Positions 1 to 5,002 of a DNA stretch of 7,181 nucleotides are shown piece by piece; the stretch's first letter is position 1, and every line of letters begins with the position of its first letter. The notes beneath the pieces were generated by a model that saw nothing but the letters and a program-made list of their open reading frames with translations, was not told where the DNA came from and made no database searches. Position numbers and translations under genes: made by a program. The stretch is taken from assembly GCA_937915485.1 (NCBI GenBank), contig CALGII010000299.1, positions 1 through 7,181 of the forward strand, given 5' to 3'. Origin of the DNA: an uncultured Ignavibacteriota bacterium. Lineage in GTDB: Bacteria > Bacteroidota > Ignavibacteria > Tepidaquicellales > Tepidaquicellaceae.

Positions 1-243
1 ATGGGCGACGTGATGGGCGACTTGAGTTCGAGGCGCGGAAGAATAGAAGGAATGCTGCAGAGAAGCGACGCGCAGGTTATCAGGTCGATGGTGCCTTTAT
101 CCGAAATGTTCGGTTACGCTACGCAACTTCGCTCGATGACGCAGGGGCGCGCGATATACACGATGCAGTTCTCGCATTATGATGAAGCGCCGAAATCGGT
201 ATCGGAAAAGATAATCGAAAATTATACAGGCAAGAGAAGATAG
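1..243 (+). CDS. fusA: Elongation factor G, C-terminal end (partial at window start)
   Basis: This is the last 80 codons of EF-G, the GTPase that translocates tRNA and mRNA on the ribosome. The frame is open to the window edge, so the ATG at base 1 is an internal Met and the true start lies upstream. Recognition rests on the domain V signature: MGDVMGDLSSRRGRIEGM is the conserved beginning of the EF-G C-terminal alpha/beta domain, followed by VPLSEMFGYATQLRSMTQGR, and the expected short basic tail ending in GKRR. The GTPase domain is not in view. It is followed on the same strand by a tRNA, tuf and rpsJ, the usual end of the str operon, which supports true fusA rather than a fusA paralogue. 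The stop is TAG. Codons here are rich in GCG and CGC, while ATA is also used. Confidence 0.95.
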   Translation: MGDVMGDLSSRRGRIEGMLQRSDAQVIRSMVPLSEMFGYATQLRSMTQGRAIYTMQFSHYDEAPKSVSEKIIENYTGKRR

Positions 244-376
244 TTCTTTAATAAGTTTGGGTCAGCCCCGTTCTAAACGGGGACAGAACTCGTGAATCAG
301 ACACGAAAACGCTCTATAAAACCTTAAGCACGACTCCGCGGATTGTGTGAAGGTTTCCGTCCGAAAGGACAAGATT
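244..376 (+). other. Highly structured noncoding spacer before the tRNA
   Basis: Four hairpins follow one another on the + strand. The first pairs CCCCGTT (266-272) with AACGGGG (276-282) around a CTA loop. The second pairs TCGTG (290-294) with CACGA (302-306) around a 7-base loop. The third pairs AAACCTT (319-325) with AAGGTTT (350-356), enclosing a further 6-bp helix 328-333/343-348 with two G-U pairs. The fourth is GTCC-GAAA-GGAC (359-370), a GNRA tetraloop hairpin. None is followed by a T-run, so none is an intrinsic terminator. The element is flanked by a 9-base direct repeat, TTGGGTCAG, at 257-265 and 375-383; the second copy is the 5' end of the tRNA. I recognise no known riboswitch or ribozyme. 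It may be a processing signal, an inserted small element or an unclassified RNA. Confidence 0.5.
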
Positions 377-450
377 GGGTCAGTAGCTCAGTTGGTTAGA
401 GCGCGTGCCTTATAAGCACGAGGTGGGAGGTTCAATTCCTCCCTGACCCA
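377..450 (+). tRNA. tRNA-Ile with anticodon UAU
   Basis: A full cloverleaf is visible. The acceptor arm is GGGTCAG (377-383) with CTGACCC (443-449). The D stem is GCTC (386-389) with GAGC (399-402). The anticodon stem is CGTGC (404-408) with GCACG (416-420). The T stem is GGAGG (426-430) with CCTCC (438-442) and loop TTCAATT. The discriminator is A450, and CCA is not encoded. The anticodon loop CTTATAA (409-415) places TAT at positions 34-36, so it reads AUA codons directly. The body otherwise resembles ordinary bacterial tRNA-Ile(GAU). It lies between fusA and tuf and is probably cotranscribed with them. Most bacteria read AUA with a CAU-anticodon tRNA modified to lysidine by TilS, so this anticodon is uncommon. 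Confidence 0.95.
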
Positions 451-490
451 CTGGTTTTAAAAGTATATTTACTAATTTAAATAACTCTAT

Positions 491-495
491 AGGAG
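491..495 (+). promoter_or_regulatory. Shine-Dalgarno site of tuf
   Basis: AGGAG lies nine bases before the tuf ATG. It is one of only two clear Shine-Dalgarno sequences in the window, and it fixes the tuf start. Confidence 0.8.
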
Positions 496-504
496 ATTTA
501 AAAA

Positions 505-1713
505 ATGGCAAAAGAAACATATGACGTGTCTAAACCGCACGTTAATATTGGAACCATCGGGCACGTTGACCATGGAAAAACTACGTTAACCGCTGCCATC
601 ACTATGTGCTTAGCAAGAAAAGGTTCTGCTAAGGTAAAAAAATTCGATGAAATTGATAAAGCACCCGAAGAAAAGGCAAGAGGTATCACGATTGCGACTG
701 CCCACGTCGAGTATCAGACAGAAAAAAGACACTATGCTCACGTTGACTGTCCCGGACACGCCGACTATGTAAAGAATATGATTACAGGTGCTGCGCAGAT
801 GGACGGTGCCATTCTTGTAGTAGCGGCAACAGACGGTCCCATGCCCCAGACGAGAGAACACATTCTTCTCGCGCGTCAGGTAGGCGTACCCGCAATGGTA
901 GTATTCCTTAACAAGGTCGACGCGGCGGATCCCGAACTGCTCGAACTCGTTGAAATGGAAATCAGGGAACTCCTTACAAAGTACGATTTCCCGGGCGACG
1001 ATATTCCCATCATCAGAGGTTCGGCGTTAAAGGCAATGGAAGCCGGTCTTGACGAATCTATCGGTATCGACGACGAAAGATTAAAATGCGTATGGGAACT
1101 GATGGACGCCGTAGATGCGTATATTCCCGAGCCGGCGCGCGAAACTGACAAGCCGTTCCTTATGTCGGTTGAGGACGTGTTCTCAATCACGGGACGCGGT
1201 ACGGTAGCGACCGGAAGAGTCGAAAGAGGAAAAGTGAAAGTCGGAGACGAAGTCGAATTGATAGGTCTCGGCGCTCACAAGAAAACAGTCGTAACAGGCG
1301 CGGAAATGTTCAACAAAACACTTAATGAAGCGGTCGCGGGATTCAACTGCGGTCTCTTGTTAAGAGGCGTTGACAAGAAGGAAATCGAAAGAGGAATGGT
1401 GCTCGCGAAACCCGCGTCGGTAACTCCTCATACGAAATTCGAAGCGCAGGTTTACGTGTTGTCGAAAGAGGAAGGCGGACGCCATACTCCTTTCGCGAAT
1501 AACTACAGGCCTCAGTTCTATTTCAGAACTACTGACGTGACGGGCGTCGTTACACTTCCCGAAGGCGTTCAGATGGTTATGCCGGGCGACAACCTTGACG
1601 GTTTGAAAATCGACCTTATTGCTCCTATCGCGATGGAAGAGAAACTCAGATTCGCCATCAGAGAAGGCGGCAGAACTGTCGGTTCCGGTGTTGTAACAAA
1701 AATTGTTGAATAA
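505..1713 (+). CDS. tuf: Elongation factor Tu
   Basis: This 402-residue protein is EF-Tu, the cytoplasmic GTPase that delivers aminoacyl-tRNA to the ribosomal A site. All GTPase motifs are present: P-loop GHVDHGKT (19-26), switch I RGITI (59-63), DCPGH (81-85), NKVD (136-139) and SAL (173-175). Domain 2 begins near DKPFLMSVEDVFSITGRG (215-232). Domain 3 ends with LRFAIREGGRTVGSGVV. The N-terminus MAKETYDVSKPHVNIGTIGH matches the family, and AGGAG nine bases upstream supports this start. Two normally conserved spots differ: the domain 2 loop reads AGFNCG (279-283), where most EF-Tu have AG(D/E)NVG, and domain 3 has HTPFA (A331) where HTPFF is usual. The gene follows fusA and the tRNA and precedes rpsJ, the usual str-S10 junction. 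Identity is certain; the significance of the odd residues is not. Confidence 0.98.
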   Translation: MAKETYDVSKPHVNIGTIGHVDHGKTTLTAAITMCLARKGSAKVKKFDEIDKAPEEKARGITIATAHVEYQTEKRHYAHVDCPGHADYVKNMITGAAQMDGAILVVAATDGPMPQTREHILLARQVGVPAMVVFLNKVDAADPELLELVEMEIRELLTKYDFPGDDIPIIRGSALKAMEAGLDESIGIDDERLKCVWELMDAVDAYIPEPARETDKPFLMSVEDVFSITGRGTVATGRVERGKVKVGDEVELIGLGAHKKTVVTGAEMFNKTLNEAVAGFNCGLLLRGVDKKEIERGMVLAKPASVTPHTKFEAQVYVLSKEEGGRHTPFANNYRPQFYFRTTDVTGVVTLPEGVQMVMPGDNLDGLKIDLIAPIAMEEKLRFAIREGGRTVGSGVVTKIVE

Positions 1714-1727
1714 TACATTTTAACTAC

Positions 1728-1752
1728 GGACGGGAACGGAAACGTTCCCGCC
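1728..1752 (+). promoter_or_regulatory. Intercistronic hairpin between tuf and rpsJ
   Basis: CGGGAACG (1731-1738) pairs perfectly with CGTTCCCG (1743-1750) around a GAAA tetraloop (1739-1742). Two more G-C pairs can form outside across a bulged A1730. What follows is A-rich, not a T-run, so this is not a normal terminator in the + direction. It ends 28 bases before the rpsJ TTG. An mRNA-stabilising, processing or attenuating structure that separates tuf output from the r-protein genes is plausible but inferred. Confidence 0.6.
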
Positions 1753-1778
1753 CGCAAAAAATATAAAACAAACAAAAA

Positions 1779-2087
1779 TTGGCTACACAAAAAATCAGGA
1801 TTAAATTAAAATCTTACGACCACGCATTGCTGGACAAGTGGACCGAGAGGATTATTAAGACTATCAAGCAGACGGGCGCAATCGTCAGCGGACCGATTCC
1901 TCTTCCTACGAAGAAGAATATTTATACCGTTCTGAGATCGCCTCACGTCGATAAAAAGTCGAGAGAGCAGTTTGAAACAAGGTCTCATAAAAGACTTATT
2001 GATATTCTCAATTCCTCGAATAAAACTGTCGATGCATTGACAAAACTGGATCCTCCGGGTGGCGTTGATATAGAAATAAAAGTTTAA
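1779..2087 (+). CDS. rpsJ: 30S ribosomal protein S10, TTG start
   Basis: This 102-residue protein is S10, which sits in the 30S head and, in other bacteria, also partners NusB in antitermination. The sequence opens MATQKIRIKLKSYDHALLDKW and contains the conserved GPIPLPTKKNIYTVLRSPHV (38-57) and the segment SREQFETRSHKRLIDI (61-76). Length is normal. The start codon is TTG: the family alignment begins exactly here, an in-frame TAA at 1764-1766 closes the frame just upstream, and no ATG or GTG lies in the first 20 codons. There is no Shine-Dalgarno sequence; the leader is A-rich. Near the C-terminus it reads LDPPGGVDIEIKV, where many relatives have LPAGVDVEIK, a mild variation. It is the first gene of the S10 group, 65 bases after tuf and 33 before rplC. 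Confidence 0.97.
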   Translation: MATQKIRIKLKSYDHALLDKWTERIIKTIKQTGAIVSGPIPLPTKKNIYTVLRSPHVDKKSREQFETRSHKRLIDILNSSNKTVDALTKLDPPGGVDIEIKV

Positions 2088-2120
2088 TCGTAAGATCTGT
2101 TAAAAATTAATTATACTCAA

Positions 2121-2744
2121 ATGTTAGGTATATTAGGAAAAAAAATAGGTATGACTACGTTCTTTGAGGATTCCGGAAACGCGATACCGTGTACAGTCAT
2201 TGAAGCAGGACCGTGCGTTGTAACTCAGATTAAGACGAAGGAAAAAGACGGATATGAAGCGGTGAAAGTCGGTTTCGGAACTAAGAAGGAAAAGAAGGTT
2301 AACCAGCCTCAGAGAAAAGTCTATCAGAATTTAAAAATTGCTCCCCCACGATACGTTAAGGAACTCAGGGATTTCCCGTTTGCAGACCTTAAAGTGGGCG
2401 ACGAATTAAAAATAGACAACATATTTAAAGTCGGAGATAAGGTTAAGGTTACCGGTTTGTCAAAAGGTAAAGGATTCCAGGGCGTAGTTAAAAGACACGG
2501 ATTCGGCGGCGGTGTGCGCACACACGGTCAGAGCGACAGGGAAAGAGCACCGGGTTCCATCGGCGCTTCTTCTTATCCGTCAAGAGTTCTTAAAGGCCAG
2601 AGAATGGCCGGAAGAATGGGCGGTGATAAGGTCACTATAGCGAATCTTAAAGTCGTAAAGATTATCCCGGACTCAAATCTTATTCTTTTAAAAGGCTCCA
2701 TTCCGGGAGCAAATTCAGGTTTAGTGGAAATTTATAAAAATTAA
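2121..2744 (+). CDS. rplC: 50S ribosomal protein L3
   Basis: This 207-residue protein is L3, an early-assembling 50S protein whose long loop reaches the peptidyl transferase centre. The N-terminal MLGILGKKIGMTTFFEDSG and the central KGKGFQGVVKRHGFGGG (115-131) and HGQSDRERAPGSIGASSYPS (135-154) are diagnostic, followed by RMAGRMGGDKVTIANLKVV. At the place where E. coli L3 has the PrmB-methylated glutamine (GSIGQNQTPG), this protein has GSIGASSYPS, so the target Gln is replaced by Ser151; similar GAxSYP loops occur in Bacteroidota. The ATG is preceded by AT-rich sequence without a Shine-Dalgarno site. It lies 33 bases after rpsJ and two bases before rplD, so coupled translation of rplC and rplD is likely. 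Confidence 0.97.
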   Translation: MLGILGKKIGMTTFFEDSGNAIPCTVIEAGPCVVTQIKTKEKDGYEAVKVGFGTKKEKKVNQPQRKVYQNLKIAPPRYVKELRDFPFADLKVGDELKIDNIFKVGDKVKVTGLSKGKGFQGVVKRHGFGGGVRTHGQSDRERAPGSIGASSYPSRVLKGQRMAGRMGGDKVTIANLKVVKIIPDSNLILLKGSIPGANSGLVEIYKN

Positions 2745-2746
2745 AA

Positions 2747-3376
2747 ATGGAACTTAAAGTATTAAAAATAAACGGTAACGACAGCGGTGAAGTAATCAAT
2801 CTCCCCGACGAAATCTTCGGAATTGAACCGAATACCCACCTGATTTATCAGGCGGTGAGGACTTACCTTTCGAACAGAAGACAGGGAACGCACAAGACCA
2901 AGGAAAGAAGCGAAGTCAGCGGCGGCGGCAAAAAGCCTTACAGACAAAAAGGTACAGGCAATGCCCGGCGTGGTACCAGCCGTTCACCCGTGATGGTAGG
3001 CGGCGGTAACATTTTCGGACCGAAACCTCACAGGTATTACCTCGATATTCCGAAAAAGGCTGCCAAACTCGCGCGGAAAAGCGCGCTGAGCCTTAAAGCG
3101 AAGGAAAATGAGATTACAGTCATAGAGGATTTTTCTTTCGATAAACCGAAAACAAAAGATATGGTCGAGATTCTGAAATCGCTTAAACTTGACGCGACTA
3201 AGACTCTTCTTCTTGTTCCGGAAAAAAGCGAAGGCCTGTACAAATCGGGTAGAAATCTTCCGAAACTGAACGTTCTTATTTCAGATCAGGCTGCAACTTA
3301 TGACCTGCTGAACAATAAGATGCTGTTGATACAAAAATCGGCAGTCGAGAAATTATGTAAGCCGTTATTATCTTAA
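2747..3376 (+). CDS. rplD: 50S ribosomal protein L4
   Basis: This 209-residue protein is L4 (uL4), which lines the peptide exit tunnel together with L22. The tunnel loop is intact: YLSNRRQGTHKTKERSEVSG (40-59), then GGKKPYRQKGTGNARRGTSR and the stretch PVMVGGGNIFGPKPHRYYLD (81-100). The C-terminal globular part contains the expected LLLVPEKSEGLYKSGRNLP segment. In E. coli L4 represses its own S10 operon; nothing seen here tells whether that holds in this organism. It starts two bases after the rplC stop with no Shine-Dalgarno sequence, so it probably depends on ribosomes finishing rplC. rplW follows after 14 bases. Confidence 0.97.
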   Translation: MELKVLKINGNDSGEVINLPDEIFGIEPNTHLIYQAVRTYLSNRRQGTHKTKERSEVSGGGKKPYRQKGTGNARRGTSRSPVMVGGGNIFGPKPHRYYLDIPKKAAKLARKSALSLKAKENEITVIEDFSFDKPKTKDMVEILKSLKLDATKTLLLVPEKSEGLYKSGRNLPKLNVLISDQAATYDLLNNKMLLIQKSAVEKLCKPLLS

Positions 3377-3390
3377 CAGAATTTAATAAA

Positions 3391-3693
3391 ATGAAAAGAA
3401 TCATCATAAGACCGTTAATAACCGAAAAGAACACTATTCTGCAGGAAGAAAGAAACCAGTACGCTTTCGAGGTTGGTCTGGATGCAAACAAGATTGAAAT
3501 CACGAACGCTATCCAGAAAAAGTTCAACGTAAGGGTTACAAGCGTAAGAACAGTTATTATGAAAGGCAAGCAGAAGACATTGATGACTAAAAAGGGCAGA
3601 TTCACCGGCTACAGGGCTGACAGAAAGAAAGCCATTGTGACTTTGCACAAAGAGGATAAGATTGACTTCATCGGCGGAACTCCTACTGAATAA
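3391..3693 (+). CDS. rplW: 50S ribosomal protein L23
   Basis: This 100-residue protein is L23 (uL23), located at the tunnel exit where trigger factor and SRP dock in other bacteria. The N-terminal IIIRPLITEKNTILQEERNQ (4-23), then YAFEVGLDANKIEITNAIQK and FNVRVTSVRTVIMKGKQKT (45-63) are typical. Length is normal. The start ATG follows TTTAATAAA with no Shine-Dalgarno site. It is the last ribosomal gene of the run. In most bacteria rplB follows directly, but here there are 41 bases and then a strong hairpin terminator, followed by a sigma factor gene. Confidence 0.97.
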   Translation: MKRIIIRPLITEKNTILQEERNQYAFEVGLDANKIEITNAIQKKFNVRVTSVRTVIMKGKQKTLMTKKGRFTGYRADRKKAIVTLHKEDKIDFIGGTPTE

Positions 3694-3734
3694 AATTTCG
3701 GGAATTAATAAGAATAAACACGAAAAAATTAAAT

Positions 3735-3778
3735 AAAAATAGGGATTTGGTTTCAAATGAAACTAAGTTCCTATTTTT
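3735..3778 (+). terminator. Strong terminator after rplW
   Basis: A 20-base arm (3735-3754) pairs along its full length with 3759-3778 around an AAAT loop and ends in TTTTT. Three of the 20 pairs are G-U wobbles (3744/3769, 3746/3767, 3749/3764). In the opposite-strand RNA these would be A-C mismatches, so the structure is optimised for the + transcript. The A-run in the left arm pairs with the 3' T-run, as in many Bacteroidota terminators. It closes the tuf-rplW transcript. Confidence 0.85.
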
Positions 3779-3779
3779 G
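3772..3779 (+). promoter_or_regulatory. Possible Bacteroidota-type -7 element for the sigma gene
   Basis: TATTTTTG fits the TAnnTTTG consensus used by Bacteroidota primary sigma factors. A TTTG at 3746-3749 lies 22 bases before it, slightly more than the usual spacing to the -33 box. It overlaps the right arm and T-tract of the preceding terminator and lies 45 bases before the sigma ATG. T-rich sequence makes chance matches likely. Confidence 0.35.
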
Positions 3780-3824
3780 TAGTTTAATAAAAAGCAGATA
3801 TTAAATTACTTGCTTTGAAAAAAT

Positions 3825-4682
3825 ATGAAATTAGGCAAACAATACACAAGCCGCGAAAATCAATCGACTGATATTTACCTGAAGGAAATCAGCAAAACTA
3901 CGCCCTTAAGCGTGGCAGATGAAATAGACTGCGCGAAAAAAATAAAAAAAGGCGATAAGAAAGCGCTGGATACTCTGGTAAAAGCAAACCTCAGGTTTGT
4001 CGTCAGCGTTGCCAAACAGTATCAGAATCAGGGCTTGTCCCTGAATGACCTGATTAATGAAGGCAACCTTGGCTTGATTAAAGCGGCAAAAAAATTCGAC
4101 GAGACGCGCGGATTCAAGTTCATATCTTACGCTGTCTGGTGGATTAGACAGTCCATACTGCAGGCTCTTGCTGAGCAATCCCGTGTTGTGAGACTGCCTC
4201 TGAACATCGTTCAGCAGAAAAGCAAGATTTCTAAGACTATCAGCGAACTGGAACAGCGGAACGAAAGGGCTCCGAATGTTCTGGAAATCGCCGAACAACT
4301 GGATATGAGCATTTATGAAGTTCAGGAAACCCTGAAGAACTCAAGCGGTCACGTATCTATGGACGCTCCGAGCATTCACGGCGAGGATACCAAACTCATC
4401 GATATTATGCCCGACAAGGCTGAAAAGATGCCCGACCAGGGTCTCTTGAAAGATTCGCTCAGGATTGAAATTGAAAGAGCGCTCGATACTCTTTCGCAGA
4501 GGGAAAAAGAAGTCGTGAAACTTTACTACGGACTCGAAAAGGAAAATCCCCTTACGCTCGAGGAAATAGGCGATAAGTACAAGTTAACACGCGAACGCGT
4601 TCGTCAGATTAAGGAGAAAGCAATTCGCAGACTCAGACAGGCTTCGAGAAGCAAGACGCTTAAAGCGTATCTCGGACAGTAA
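3825..4682 (+). CDS. rpoD: Primary RNA polymerase sigma factor, sigma-70 family (Bacteroidota type)
   Basis: This 285-residue protein is a group 1 sigma-70 factor of the short type found in Bacteroidota and relatives, which directs RNA polymerase to housekeeping promoters. Region 1.1 is absent, as usual for this type. Region 1.2 covers about 14-45 (STDIYLKEISKTTPLSVADE). Regions 2.1-2.4 run about 50-125 with ANLRFVVSVAKQYQNQGLSL and GFKFISYAVWWIRQSILQAL (96-115). Region 3 includes HVSMDAPSIHGEDTKLIDIM. Region 4 has the helix-turn-helix LTLEEIGDKYKLTRERVRQI (243-262). The start has no Shine-Dalgarno sequence. The gene stands alone between two terminators, so it is probably monocistronic. It may be one of several sigma-70 copies in the genome; the near-complete match to Bacteroidota housekeeping sigma in regions 2 and 4 favours the primary one. 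Confidence 0.93.
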   Translation: MKLGKQYTSRENQSTDIYLKEISKTTPLSVADEIDCAKKIKKGDKKALDTLVKANLRFVVSVAKQYQNQGLSLNDLINEGNLGLIKAAKKFDETRGFKFISYAVWWIRQSILQALAEQSRVVRLPLNIVQQKSKISKTISELEQRNERAPNVLEIAEQLDMSIYEVQETLKNSSGHVSMDAPSIHGEDTKLIDIMPDKAEKMPDQGLLKDSLRIEIERALDTLSQREKEVVKLYYGLEKENPLTLEEIGDKYKLTRERVRQIKEKAIRRLRQASRSKTLKAYLGQ

Positions 4683-4717
4683 TAGTTATTAAAAAATACA
4701 TCGACGATTATTAGAAT

Positions 4718-4747
4718 AAAGACCGGACAATCTCCGGTCTTTTTTTT
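4718..4747 (+). terminator. Rho-independent terminator of the sigma gene
   Basis: GACCGGA (4721-4727) pairs with TCCGGTC (4733-4739) around the loop CAATC. Three flanking A-T pairs can extend it, and a run of eight T follows (4740-4747). It lies 38 bases after the sigma stop codon. Confidence 0.93.
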
Positions 4748-4905
4748 GCCTCGTCAGTATCAGAATCTCAAATATGTATCCGGGAGTCTCCCCGCTTTAT
4801 AGGGGGACTCTCGGATTTTATATTAAAAACCGCACGGCGTCTCCAAAGAGCGGGAATCCTTCCCTGAACGTTAGGATGGACATCGTTTTTCAGAGACTCT
4901 TTTAA
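4748..4905. other. GC-rich, hairpin-rich noncoding stretch
   Basis: This is the first half of a 320-base gap without a recognisable gene. Its main structure is a 15-bp stem pairing 4778-4792 with 4802-4816 (two G-U pairs) around a 9-base loop, followed by TTTT, which could act as a second + strand terminator. Further on, CCGC (4830-4833) and GCGG (4850-4853) can pair; read on the minus strand this stem is followed by TTTTT, a possible weak terminator in that direction. GAGTCTC (4784-4790) is complementary to GAGACTC (4893-4899), allowing an alternative long-range fold. The core of the large hairpin resembles the hairpin at 266-284 (15 of 19 bases). A dispersed palindromic repeat or a small RNA are the two readings I find plausible. 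Confidence 0.4.
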
Positions 4906-4961
4906 ATATATTTTTGATTTTTAATATATATTTTTGATTTTTGATATTTTATTTTTGATTT
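4906..4961 (+). repeat. Phased AT-rich direct repeat upstream of the zinc-ribbon gene
   Basis: A perfect 17-base repeat, ATATATTTTTGATTTTT, occurs at 4906-4922 and 4926-4942. Its core TTTTTGATTT recurs a third time at 4952-4961. The three cores start at 4911, 4931 and 4952, that is 20 and 21 bases apart, close to two helical turns. This could be a bent upstream element, a set of protein sites or simple slippage. Confidence 0.6.
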
Positions 4962-4969
4962 ATAAAAAT

Positions 4970-4977
4970 TATATTTG
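4970..4977 (+). promoter_or_regulatory. Candidate -7 promoter element for the zinc-ribbon gene
   Basis: TATATTTG is an exact match to the Bacteroidota TAnnTTTG consensus and lies 25 bases before the ATG at 5003. No TTTG sits at the ideal -33 spacing; the nearest ones end at 4957 (too close) and 4943 (too far). The call rests on the -7 match and position. Confidence 0.45.
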
Positions 4978-5002
4978 CTAATAGCAACTAATTAATTAAA
5001 TT

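Noticed and set aside
1..243. A separate 80-residue gene starting at base 1
   Set aside because: The sequence is EF-G domain V and the frame is open at the window edge, so it is the end of fusA.
244..376. Known riboswitch, T-box or hammerhead ribozyme before the tRNA
   Set aside because: CCGCG and CGAAA fragments recall T-box and hammerhead motifs, but the T-box antiterminator sequence and the hammerhead CUGANGA core are absent.
464..471. Separate tuf promoter at TATATTTA
   Set aside because: It misses the last base of TAnnTTTG and has no TTTG at -33; the region is AT-rich, so a chance match is likely.
876..1190. Minus-strand open frame inside tuf, and similar antisense frames inside rplD, rplW, the sigma gene and the secreted protein gene
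   Set aside because: Each lies opposite a well-recognised protein, has no family resemblance and no start signal; they are shadows of the coding strand.
4906..4961. CRISPR array
   Set aside because: The repeats are AT-only, 10-17 bases long and nearly contiguous, with no unique spacers and no cas genes.
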